Source: an uncultured Clostridium sp. (GTDB lineage Bacteria > Bacillota > Clostridia > Clostridiales > Clostridiaceae). From it: a stretch of 27,533 bases of DNA. The position numbers and the translations under genes are program-made. Each line of letters opens with the position of its first letter. Within the stretch, counting starts at the first letter, position 1. Positions 16,332 to 24,001 of this stretch are shown piece by piece. The notes beneath the pieces are model-generated. The model had not been told where the DNA came from and searched no databases. It saw only the letters and a list, made by a program, of their open reading frames with translations. The stretch is taken from NCBI GenBank assembly GCA_934746785.1, contig CAKVFO010000027.1, positions 1 to 27,533 on the forward strand, written 5' to 3'.

Positions 16332-16375
16332 GAGCTGTATGTTGCATGATCTTTTAATCATCCAGTATACAACTC
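16332..16375 (-). terminator. Terminator of the FtsX/ATPase/barrel-sandwich gene cluster
   Basis: An imperfect hairpin with outer arms GAG/CTC and TGTAT/ATACA and an inner ATGAT/ATCAT stem. On the minus strand it is followed by CTTTTTCTATATAATAGG; the plus side also has TTTTTT, so it may work both ways. It insulates the ABC-cooS promoter from the cluster upstream. Confidence 0.65.
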
Positions 16376-16460
16376 CTTTTTTGTTTAATACATAAGATTT
16401 TTTATTCAAGTTCTATGTATATCTATTTAATCCCTTCATAAAAGAGTTGTTCTGTTTGAT

Positions 16461-16479
16461 GTGCAAATACTTTTTGCAC
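16461..16479. other. Perfect 7-bp inverted repeat in the intergenic region
   Basis: GTGCAAA-TACTT-TTTGCAC is a perfect small hairpin or operator-like dyad about 70 nt past the stop of the barrel-sandwich gene. No T-tract follows on either strand. Apart from this, the terminator, promoter and dyads described, I see nothing in 16150-16549. Confidence 0.5.
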
Positions 16480-16549
16480 TAAAATATAAATACCTTTGAA
16501 TACTTAATACTATATCTAAAGATATTTTTAACATTCAATATAATATACT

Positions 16550-16840
16550 TCATACTTGAATTATAGAAACTATCTTATCTCCATATTGAATTATTTGATT
16601 ATTGGAAACAAATATTTCACATACAATTCCATTACATGGTGAAAAAAAATCAACACCAATTCCTAAATATACCATTCTAAATAATAATTGTCCTCTTTTT
16701 ACTTCTCCTCCTATATCAATAAATTTTTCACCTAATGTATCTTTAGTAATAACTATTGCAACATATTCAGATTTCATTATCATCTTAATTTTACCCAAAA
16801 TATTCCTATTTGAAAGCCTATCTTCCTCAATATATTCCAC
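16550..16840 (-). CDS. Small barrel-sandwich (biotinyl/lipoyl-like) domain protein lacking the modifiable lysine
   Basis: A 96-residue protein whose second half reads like a biotinyl/lipoyl carrier fold: GGEVKRGQLLF, a strand, FFSPCNGIVCEIFVSNNQ, then YGDKIVSI. In true carriers the hairpin between the two halves holds the modified lysine (as in EAMKM); here it reads MVYLGIGVD, without Lys, so biotin or lipoate attachment is not expected. Similar unmodified barrel-sandwich domains occur in membrane-fusion (HlyD/MacA) proteins and in stand-alone BCCP-like proteins. There is no signal peptide or membrane helix. The GTG start at 16840 has a poor ribosome-binding site but lies 23 nt after the FtsX stop, so coupling is likely; TTG/ATG codons further in are alternatives. 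Its position suggests an accessory of the adjacent ABC system. Confidence 0.65.
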   Translation of the reverse strand: MEYIEEDRLSNRNILGKIKMIMKSEYVAIVITKDTLGEKFIDIGGEVKRGQLLFRMVYLGIGVDFFSPCNGIVCEIFVSNNQIIQYGDKIVSIIQV

Positions 16841-16863
16841 TTCGTTTTATACTATCAAAGAGT

Positions 16864-19086
16864 CTATTCTCTATCTTTTAATATTTCACTTAACTTCACA
16901 CTATACAGATGTTTCTCCAAAATTATCCGGTCTATAAAATATGTTAAAACTGAAATGCCAAGCATTATTAAATAACTCAAAGGTTCAAGTTTTATAAACA
17001 TATAACTTTGTACGTGTGCTACAATAATAGGATATATTTTTTTAAATATTAACATTGAAATAGGAAGACTTATAAGCATTGATAATATAACTGTATAAAA
17101 AGAACTTCCTAAATATATCTTATTTAATTCGTTATTAGTATATCCAAATACCTTTACTAGAGAAATACTAAATGTACTCTTATCTATAAGCATTTTTAAT
17201 ATTAAATACATTACAATAATAAAAACAATTATTGATGCTGCTATTAATCCAGCTCTCATTTCATTCTTACTTTCTATAACACTTTCTACAGAATCAATTA
17301 CTTCATTACTTGTAGTCTTATGATAAATATAAGTATCATCAATGTTTAAAGTATCCTCCGATAAATATGCATTATAATAATCATCCTTCTCGTCAACTAA
17401 GTTATTTAACTGTATTCTATTCATAAATACATATAAACCTGTATAATACTCAACTATTCCTTTTACCTCAACAGAATAACATTCATTATTTGATGAATCT
17501 TTAAATGTAAAATTATCACCTACATTAATATTAAACTTTTTACTTACCGCATTTGATATATATATACCACTATCATCATTATCTATACTAAAATCAAAAA
17601 ATGATGTATTTTGATTAATTCCTTGTAAAATTACATCCATATTATTTTTAGTAACTTCATTATATACCGATATACTTCTCATATTACATTTTTCAACGGT
17701 ACCATCACTGGTCACATCTACAGGTTTCTTTAATACATAAGTATAATTATAAGTCACATTATCTTTTACATTATTTAAATAATTATTAAAAGTATCTGTA
17801 ACTCCAAAACCAAATACCATTAAAAATGAAGCCATAGCTATTCCGATAAACAACATAACATTGCCTGATATATCTCGTAAAAATTCTCTCAATCTAAACT
17901 TAGTTACAAATGAAAATTTGTTTAGATTTAAAGAAATGATTTTATGGCTTTTCTTTTCTTTTCTTAATAATTGTAAAGGTGTCATTGATAACTTTTTATT
18001 AAGAATAATAAAATTAATAATAAGCACTATAACTACAGGCACTGCTATTCCTATAATAAATAAACTTGGAGGATATATATTCTGTAAAATAGGATAACTA
18101 TAAGAATCTTCATATGTTGCTGATAAAAATCTGCTACTATAAATTCCAACAGCCGTTCCAAGCATAGATGCAACAGTTACTAATAGCATTGGTAAAACCA
18201 TAAAATGATATACCAATTCTCTTTTTACATAACCTAATGAATACAATGCACCTAATATAGGGCTTTCTTTATCTATAATATGAACTAAAGACATTGCTAG
18301 TATAAATCCTACTATTATATTTAATACTACACCAATTGCAACTGCTATTGACTTATCAATACTAATATCCTCATTATATTTAGTAATTTTTGAATTACTA
18401 TCATTAAGTGTATAATCTAATAGCACATTACTCTCTTCATTTTTTATAATATTTCTTAAATCATCGCTTGAACTACCATTAAGTTTAAAAGTGTAACTAT
18501 AATTTATATCTTCGCTTTGAACTTTATCAAAAGATTCATCACTCATAAATACTAATCCAAAATTCTTAGAATCACTTACTAAATCACTTGAATTTTGAAT
18601 AATAGTAACATAATCTGGTGAAGCTCCATATCCACAAATATTGTAATCTTTATCTAGAATATTTAATGAATCACCAATTTCATAATTATTAGCTAATGCA
18701 ACCTTATTATCTAACATAACATCATTTTCATTAACTATTTCTGTACCATTAATTAATGATATTTTATTAATATCATTACGTTCTTTTAATATACGTAAAG
18801 TTAATTTATCATTTAACTTATAATCTAAATAAAAATCTTCATTAATACTAACACCTAAATCATCTATCTTATTTAAGGTATCTTCACTTAACTTTGAATA
18901 TACTTTAAGTTCTCCATCTTCACGATTATTTGTAATAGCTGCATTATCAATAGTACTCAAGAGAATATCACTTGAATGAGAATATGCACAAACAATAGCT
19001 TCACAAATAAATATAAGTAAAAATATTCCTAAATACCTCGCAAAATTTTCTTTAAATTCTCTTTTAATCCTCTTATTTAAAACCAT
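16864..19086 (-). CDS. FtsX-like ABC transporter permease (MacB/LolE-type)
   Basis: A 740-residue membrane protein with two FtsX modules. One N-terminal helix (about residues 17-37) is followed by an extracytoplasmic domain of about 210 residues, then three helices, a cytosolic linker and another helix (about 405-430), a second external domain, and three final helices. The architecture matches mechanotransmission-type permeases that work on the outer leaflet or on exported peptides or lipids rather than forming a classical channel. The open frame reaches a GTG at 19110, but ATG 19086 follows AGGTGG closely and lies 1 nt past the ATPase stop (TAAGATG), so translation is coupled and this start is preferred. 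It partners the ATPase at 19088-19786; such pairs in Firmicutes often handle antimicrobial peptides, but no two-component pair or lantibiotic genes are adjacent. Confidence 0.9.
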   Translation of the reverse strand: MVLNKRIKREFKENFARYLGIFLLIFICEAIVCAYSHSSDILLSTIDNAAITNNREDGELKVYSKLSEDTLNKIDDLGVSINEDFYLDYKLNDKLTLRILKERNDINKISLINGTEIVNENDVMLDNKVALANNYEIGDSLNILDKDYNICGYGASPDYVTIIQNSSDLVSDSKNFGLVFMSDESFDKVQSEDINYSYTFKLNGSSSDDLRNIIKNEESNVLLDYTLNDSNSKITKYNEDISIDKSIAVAIGVVLNIIVGFILAMSLVHIIDKESPILGALYSLGYVKRELVYHFMVLPMLLVTVASMLGTAVGIYSSRFLSATYEDSYSYPILQNIYPPSLFIIGIAVPVVIVLIINFIILNKKLSMTPLQLLRKEKKSHKIISLNLNKFSFVTKFRLREFLRDISGNVMLFIGIAMASFLMVFGFGVTDTFNNYLNNVKDNVTYNYTYVLKKPVDVTSDGTVEKCNMRSISVYNEVTKNNMDVILQGINQNTSFFDFSIDNDDSGIYISNAVSKKFNINVGDNFTFKDSSNNECYSVEVKGIVEYYTGLYVFMNRIQLNNLVDEKDDYYNAYLSEDTLNIDDTYIYHKTTSNEVIDSVESVIESKNEMRAGLIAASIIVFIIVMYLILKMLIDKSTFSISLVKVFGYTNNELNKIYLGSSFYTVILSMLISLPISMLIFKKIYPIIVAHVQSYMFIKLEPLSYLIMLGISVLTYFIDRIILEKHLYSVKLSEILKDRE

Positions 19087-19087
19087 C

Positions 19088-19786
19088 TTACCACCTAATC
19101 TCACTGGCACTTAATATTTTTTTATTTTGGTAATTTTCTGATATCCTTCCATCTCTTATTTTTATTATTTGATGTGCCATATTCTTTATTGCATTATTAT
19201 GAGTTACAATAAACATTGTCATATTATATTTTTTATTTACTTCTTCTAATAACTGTAAAATCTCTTTAGATGTCTTAGAATCTAATGCGCCTGTAGGTTC
19301 ATCACAAAGAAGTATTTTAGGATTTTTAATTAAAGCTCTTGCTATGGCAGTTCTCTGCTGTTGTCCTCCTGATAACTGCCTTGGAAACTTATTTCTATGT
19401 TCCCATAATCCTAATGTTTTTATTAGATCATTCTTATCAATAGGTTTATTTGTTAAATACTCACATACTTCTATATTTTCTTGAACTGTCAAGTTTGGTA
19501 CAAGATTGTAGAATTGAAAAATAAAACCTAAACTATCCCTTCTATATAATGATAATTTCTTTGAATCTAATTTTGCTATATCTTTTCCATCAATTAATAT
19601 CTCCCCTGAATCAACAGTTTCTAATCCACCTATTACATTTAAAAACGTAGATTTACCTGATCCTGATGGTCCAAGTATGACACATATTTTGCCTTTATCT
19701 ATCGATACATTAACATCATTTAATACTTTAACTTTATTTTCTTTATTGCCATAAGATTTGTTTACTGATTTAACTTCTAGAAACAT
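19088..19786 (-). CDS. ABC transporter ATPase, MacB/LolD family
   Basis: A 232-residue nucleotide-binding subunit. Walker A GPSGSGKST is at 39-47, Q-loop FQFYNLVPNLTVQEN, signature LSGGQQQR, Walker B ILLCDEPTGALDS and switch VTHNN. The phrases FIFQFYNL and CDEPTGALD are hallmarks of the MacB/LolD/BceA group that pairs with FtsX-like permeases. ATG 19786 has GGAGGT at 5 nt; the GTG just before it is too close to that site. The start overlaps the end of the MATE remnant by 17 nt, so the two were once translated together. The original promoter presumably lay before the MATE gene and is now gone, which leaves expression dependent on the insertion element or a cryptic site. Confidence 0.93.
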   Translation of the reverse strand: MFLEVKSVNKSYGNKENKVKVLNDVNVSIDKGKICVILGPSGSGKSTFLNVIGGLETVDSGEILIDGKDIAKLDSKKLSLYRRDSLGFIFQFYNLVPNLTVQENIEVCEYLTNKPIDKNDLIKTLGLWEHRNKFPRQLSGGQQQRTAIARALIKNPKILLCDEPTGALDSKTSKEILQLLEEVNKKYNMTMFIVTHNNAIKNMAHQIIKIRDGRISENYQNKKILSASEIRW

Positions 19787-20171
19787 CACTTACCTCCATT
19801 TCATTCTTCATTGAATATATACCCATTATTGCTAATATAATTAAAAACACTATAATATCTGTAATAGGAAATGCTAAAAAACATCCCATCAATCCAAAAT
19901 ACTTAGGTAAAATTAAAAATGCTGGAATATTAATAACTGCTTGTCTTAACAAATTTATAAGCACTGAAATTTGAAATTTATCTATTACTTGATAATAAGT
20001 ACTCATAATCAACTGAAAACCTACTAGTGGCAGCATACAGCAGACATATTTTAAAGCTTTTGTTCCAATTTCTACATTTTCACTACTATCTAATGCTATT
20101 GCCATTAACTTATCCCCAAAAACAAAGACAACAATAAAGCCAAAAGTACATAAAATAGTCGTTGAATGCAA
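19770..20171 (-). pseudogene. C-terminal remnant of a MATE-family efflux transporter
   Basis: About 133 residues remain of a protein usually near 450. Four hydrophobic segments are visible, with MATE-like phrases such as LPLVGFQLIMSTYYQ, the LLRQ...IPAFLILP stretch and FPITDIIVFLI. The frame opens only at a TTG next to the insertion element's left end, with no ribosome-binding site of its own, so the N-terminal two thirds are missing. The far side of the element (beyond 21511) does not carry the missing part, so the insertion was accompanied or followed by a deletion. It precedes the MacB-like ATPase and overlaps its start. Confidence 0.85.
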
Positions 20172-20331
20172 AACTAACTTCCGTTTTTACTAAAACCTTG
20201 TATTTGCAAGAGTAAAGTCAGTTTTTTATCTAAAATTTATAGCTAAAATATTTAAAATAAGATATAATTTTTATAAAATAATCATTTTCTAGGGTATTTT
20301 AAGCATGCTTAATAAGCCCACGGAATTCCTT

Positions 20332-20380
20332 TGCAAAATTAAGTTCCGTTTGCTGTATTTTTGCAATATTAAGTTCCGCT
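20332..20380. repeat. Subterminal TGCAA-N4-TAAGTTCCG repeats of the IS30 element
   Basis: TGCAAAATTAAGTTCCGTT begins at 20332 and TGCAATATTAAGTTCCGCT at 20362, a 30-bp offset. Related copies lie at 20167 (left tip) and 21467 (right side), all in the same orientation, and one inverted copy of the TTCCG part is at 21492-21511. They could be transposase-binding sites, or traces of nested ends. Confidence 0.6.
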
Positions 20381-20406
20381 GATATTTGCCCTAGAATTTT
20401 AATATC

Positions 20407-21410
20407 TTATTTTTTTAATAGTGCAGGTTTTAAATGCACTTCATCTGCTGGAATATGTTTAAGTCCTAAGTTTTCTAGCAGAGATTTATCTAGTAGCATT
20501 TGAGCCAGTTTGAATGGTGTATTTCCATTTAGGCTGGCTCTTGCTGTACTATTTATATGATTCATCATTAGTGTTATATCTTCTTGAGTACGATTATCAA
20601 AAGAAATTCCTTTTGGTATTATGTATCGTATGTACTGGTGATTTTTTTCAACGTGTGGCTTCTGATAAGAAGCCATTAGATTACAATAAAATATTTTTGT
20701 CCTTTGTACTCCATTTGAATCTAATTCAAAAGTTTCTGGCTTTGTAAATTCTGACCCGTTATCTGTTAATATAACAGGAAATGAACGAGTAAAAGTTTCA
20801 TGTCCTAATAGTGCATACAGCTTGTCTATGCTCTCTCTTACATTATTTTGACTGCAACTATCCATAATAAAAGCAAGCATTAATGCACAATTTCTAAAAT
20901 GCAGTGTAAGAAGCACTTTGCCACTTCGTGTGCCGTGAACTGTATCCATTTCAACAACCTGAGCATTGGGGTTTTCTTCAATATATTTTACTTTCCTAGG
21001 TAAATCGATATTTCTAGCAGTAAATGCATTCTTATCAAAATAATAATATAGTGTCCTTTCAGAACAATTGATCTCGTTTTTATGATGTGTAAAAATATGA
21101 GATATTGATTGTCCTTTAAAGATAAGAGGAGATACTATATCATCTATTTTTTTAAGTCTGTTGATGTCATATTAATGCCTTCTCTAGATGATACAAGTAT
21201 TTCTTTATACTTTGACTCCGCAACTTTAGCCTTATAATAGCTTTTTGTTACAGTACACGTAGTGACTTTGTCACAACCGTTGCAAACATATGGATAGCGG
21301 TTAAGTTTAAGACATTCTTTAACAGAGTAATTTTGATCTAATCCATATTCAATGATAAGTCTGTCTTCAATTCTAAGATGTTTCCCTTTGCATAAATTTA
21401 TATTTGACAT
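20407..21410 (-). pseudogene. IS30-family transposase, frameshifted and internally deleted
   Basis: The start ATG 21410 has AGGAGG at 7 nt. The first frame (88 codons) covers the start of the DNA-binding region and the zinc-type segment RYPYVCNGCDK, then stops with TAG right after a run of seven A (21149-21155). The -1 frame continues without a stop to 20407 and carries the DDE catalytic core: EMDTVHG, LTDNGSEF and the Glu in EKNHQ. Fused length is about 334 residues, against about 420 for close relatives as I remember them. A block in the N-terminal helix-turn-helix/Cys region and about 20 residues before the first catalytic Asp seem to be missing. A -1 slip at TTA-AAA-AAA would restore the frame, but the deletions make activity unlikely. 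Confidence 0.8.
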
Positions 21411-21577
21411 AATTAATCCTCCTAATATGCTCAGGACAAATATCAAATTAATTATATCAAACTCCTTGCAAGACTAAATTCCGTTATGTTAAAAAAGCGG
21501 AATTTACTTTTTCAATTAACAGAAATATTTATTTTATAATAGATTAAGTTCAATAAAGTTACATATAGATAAAATAA

Positions 21578-21606
21578 TTGAATTTAAAGAAATGTTATCA
21601 TATAAT
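21578..21606 (+). promoter_or_regulatory. Promoter of the M3 oligoendopeptidase gene
   Basis: TTGAAT (21578-21583), 17-bp spacer, TATAAT (21601-21606). A second TATAAT follows at 21613-21618 and may give an alternative start. The promoter lies outside the insertion element. Confidence 0.6.
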
Positions 21607-21661
21607 GTGTACTATAATGTTAAAATTTTTGGCAAAAAATTAAAAATAGGAGGAAAGTATT

Positions 21662-23335
21662 ATGGAAGATTTTAAATTAAGCAGCCTTCCTTATGAAAGA
21701 ATAACTATAGAAGCTTTTGAAGCAGAAGGAAAAAAGATTCTAAAAGAGTTTAAAGAAGCTAAAACAGGTGAAGAACAATTTGAAGCTCATAAAAAGTATT
21801 ATACATTAGTTAAAAAGATGGCTACTGCAAGGGTTTTAGCCCAATTAAGACATGATGGAGATGTAACTGATAAATTCTATACTGAAGAACAGGATTATTA
21901 TGATGAAATAGAACCTAAGATTACAGCTTTTGCCAATGAATATAAAAAGGAATTATATAATACGAAGTTTAGAGACTATATGGAAGAAAAGATAGGCAAG
22001 ATAGCATTTAAGGATATTGAATTTGATTTAAAATCCTTTAATGAATCTCTTATTCCATTAAAGCAAGAAGAAAATGCATTAACATCTCAATATCGTAAGC
22101 TTATGGCAGAACTAAAAATAGATTTTGAAGGTGAAAAACTAAATCTTTCATTATTAGGCAAGTATATAACTTCAAAAGATAGAGATGTAAGAATAAAAGC
22201 TGTTAAAGCAAGAAGTGAAGCTTTAAATAAAATCAAAGATCAATTAGATGATATCTATGATAAATTAGTTAAAAATAGAACAGCTCAAGCAAAGAAACTT
22301 GGTTTAAATAGCTATGTTGAATTAGGTTATTTAAATATGGGAAGAACTACTTATGGAATTGAAGAGGTAAGAAACTTCAGGAATCAAGTTAAGAAGTTCT
22401 TAGTTCCATTTGCAAGTAAGTTACATGATGAAAGAAGAAAATCTTTAGGACTTTCAAAGTTAGACTCAGTTGATGAAGGAGTTTACTTCCTAAATGGTAA
22501 TCCAGCTCCTATTGGAACAGCAGATGATATATTTGCAGCAGGTAAGAAAATGTATAGTGAATTGTCACCTGAAACTAAGGAATTCTTTGATTTTATGTTA
22601 GATCATGAGTTATTTGACGTTCTTGGAAGAACTAATAAAGCTGGCGGAGGATATATGGATATGCTACAGGATTATAAAGCTCCAATAATCTTTGCTAACT
22701 TTAATGGAACAAGTGGAGATGTAGATGTAATAACTCATGAATGTGGTCACGCTTTCCAAGGATTCATTACAAGAAATGATGAAGTAATGGAACATAATAA
22801 TATAAAGATGGAAACAGCTGAAACTCATTCAATGTCTATGGAATTCTTTGCTGAAAAATGGATGGAATTATTCTTTGGAGATAGAGCAGATGAATATAGA
22901 GATATGCATTTTAAAGATGCTGTTATCTTTATTCCATATGGATGTATGGTTGATGAATTCCAAGAAATTATCTATTCAAAACCAGAACTTACAAAGGAAG
23001 AAAGATTAGAGGTATGGAGGGACTTGGAAAAACAATATAAACCTCATTTAGCTTATGAAAATGATGAGTTTGAAGGTGAAGGACGTAGATGGCAGCGTCA
23101 ACTTCATATATATGAATGTCCATTCTATTATATAGATTATTGTTTAGCTCAAACTTGTGCTCTTCAATTTAAAATTATGATGGAAGAAAATTATGAAGAA
23201 GCATGGAATAAGTATTTAGCTTTTGCTAGAGAGTCAGCAAAAGACAGTTTTAAAAATATGCTTAATAATGTAGGGCTTAAAAGTCCTTTTGAAGATGGAT
23301 ATATGGAAAGCTTAGTAAAAAAATTAGATAAATAG
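21662..23335 (+). CDS. M3-family oligoendopeptidase (PepF-like zinc peptidase)
   Basis: A 557-residue cytosolic metallopeptidase that cleaves short peptides, probably in peptide turnover. The zinc motif is HECGH at 359-363 (His359, Glu360, His363), and the third ligand is expected in the METAETHSMSME segment about 24 residues later (Glu387). Length and the ending, with the YYIDYCLAQTCALQF helix and the tail FKNMLNNVGLKSPFEDG, agree with the M3 oligoendopeptidase group rather than the longer thimet-type enzymes. There is no signal peptide. The ATG follows AGGAGG. The gene has its own promoter and a strong terminator. Confidence 0.95.
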   Translation: MEDFKLSSLPYERITIEAFEAEGKKILKEFKEAKTGEEQFEAHKKYYTLVKKMATARVLAQLRHDGDVTDKFYTEEQDYYDEIEPKITAFANEYKKELYNTKFRDYMEEKIGKIAFKDIEFDLKSFNESLIPLKQEENALTSQYRKLMAELKIDFEGEKLNLSLLGKYITSKDRDVRIKAVKARSEALNKIKDQLDDIYDKLVKNRTAQAKKLGLNSYVELGYLNMGRTTYGIEEVRNFRNQVKKFLVPFASKLHDERRKSLGLSKLDSVDEGVYFLNGNPAPIGTADDIFAAGKKMYSELSPETKEFFDFMLDHELFDVLGRTNKAGGGYMDMLQDYKAPIIFANFNGTSGDVDVITHECGHAFQGFITRNDEVMEHNNIKMETAETHSMSMEFFAEKWMELFFGDRADEYRDMHFKDAVIFIPYGCMVDEFQEIIYSKPELTKEERLEVWRDLEKQYKPHLAYENDEFEGEGRRWQRQLHIYECPFYYIDYCLAQTCALQFKIMMEENYEEAWNKYLAFARESAKDSFKNMLNNVGLKSPFEDGYMESLVKKLDK

Positions 23336-23353
23336 GAATTCTAAATTAATATT

Positions 23354-23442
23354 GGCTGTATCAAAAAAGATATTTTACATCAAAGATGTTCTGATATTTA
23401 GAGAACATCTTTAGGTAAAGGCTTTTGATACAGCCTTATTTT
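23354..23442 (+). terminator. Strong nested-hairpin terminator after the oligoendopeptidase gene
   Basis: The outer stem GGCTGTATCAAAA (23354-23366) / TTTTGATACAGCC (23423-23435) is a perfect 13 bp, followed by TTATTTTTTTA. Inside it a second perfect stem, AAAGATGTTCT / AGAACATCTTT, is 11 bp long. The form is common for clostridial terminators. The remaining 23443-23560 stretch holds nothing I can recognise. Confidence 0.85.
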
Positions 23443-23560
23443 TTTACGTATAGTAATTAAAAATTTTCTTTGAGAGCGAGTACTGATTATAACTGGCTTT
23501 TTGATATGTAAGTCGTCTAATACGTTAAAAAGAAAAAATGTATTGTGCGAAAGTAAAAGT

Positions 23561-23589
23561 TTGACATATAAAATAATAAATGGTATTAT
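23561..23589 (+). promoter_or_regulatory. Promoter of the GntR-ABC operon
   Basis: Consensus TTGACA (23561-23566), 17-bp spacer, TATTAT (23584-23589); start near 23596, leader under 40 nt. Confidence 0.8.
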
Positions 23590-23616
23590 TGTCTTAGTGA
23601 ATTAATACAATAATAC
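23583..23616. promoter_or_regulatory. Operator-like inverted repeat, probable site of the GntR repressor
   Basis: GTATTATTGT (23583-23592) and ACAATAATAC (23607-23616) form a perfect 10-bp inverted repeat separated by 14 bp. It covers the -10 and the predicted start and lies just before the regulator's ribosome-binding site. YtrA-type GntR proteins commonly repress their own operon from such a site. Confidence 0.7.
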
Positions 23617-23632
23617 AGGAAGGAGGGATAAA

Positions 23633-24001
23633 GTGTCTTGGAGTTTTAATGAATCTTTGCCTATTTATATTCAATTGGTAAGTAAAATAAAAGTAGATAT
23701 TCTATCAGGTAAATATAGGGCAGGAGAAAAGCTGGCCTCTGTTAGGGAAATGGCAGCAGAAGCTTCAGTTAATCCTAACACTATGCAGAGAGCTTTATCA
23801 GAACTTGAATCTACAGGTTTAATTTATAGCAGAAGAACAGCAGGAAGATTTATTACAGAAGATATAAAAATGATAGATCGGATAAAGTGTGAAATGGCGT
23901 ATGAGGAAGTACAAAAATTTTTAATGAGTATGAAAACTATAGGTGTAACTAAGGATGAAATAGTTGAAATGATTGAAAATGCTGATAAGGAGATGAAATG
24001 A
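23633..24001 (+). CDS. GntR-family transcriptional regulator, YtrA subfamily
   Basis: A 122-residue repressor. The winged helix-turn-helix occupies about residues 8-76 (PIYIQLVSKIKVDILSG, then LASVREMAAEASVNPNTMQRAL, and the wing GLIYSRRTAGRFI). The short C-terminal tail has no ligand-binding domain, as in YtrA, whose tail mediates dimerisation. The GTG start has GGAGGG at about 5-6 nt. It overlaps the ABC ATPase gene by 4 nt (ATGA). It probably represses this operon through the inverted repeat in the promoter and may respond to cell-envelope stress, as YtrA-type regulators do. Confidence 0.94.
   Translation: MSWSFNESLPIYIQLVSKIKVDILSGKYRAGEKLASVREMAAEASVNPNTMQRALSELESTGLIYSRRTAGRFITEDIKMIDRIKCEMAYEEVQKFLMSMKTIGVTKDEIVEMIENADKEMK

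Larger units (their letters stand above)
20170..21511 (-). mobile_element. Degenerate IS30-family insertion sequence (about 1.34 kb)
   Basis: The left tip (20170-20189) and the reverse complement of the right tip (21492-21511) agree at 16 of 20 positions around TAAnTTCCG, giving plausible terminal inverted repeats. Inside is one IS30-type transposase frame on the minus strand, in two pieces. Further TTCCGTT-type motifs lie just inside both ends. The left non-coding part (20190-20406) holds only these motifs and AT-rich sequence. The flanks do not match the two halves of one gene, so the target site cannot be reconstructed and no duplication is evident. Confidence 0.75.

Noticed and set aside
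16602..16937. 111-codon plus-strand ORF
   Set aside because: Antisense to the barrel-sandwich gene and the end of the FtsX gene; no ribosome-binding site.
21411..21446. Upstream extension of the transposase N-terminus (MIFVLSILGGLI...)
   Set aside because: The extension includes the AGGAGG ribosome-binding site of ATG 21410, so it is leader rather than coding sequence.
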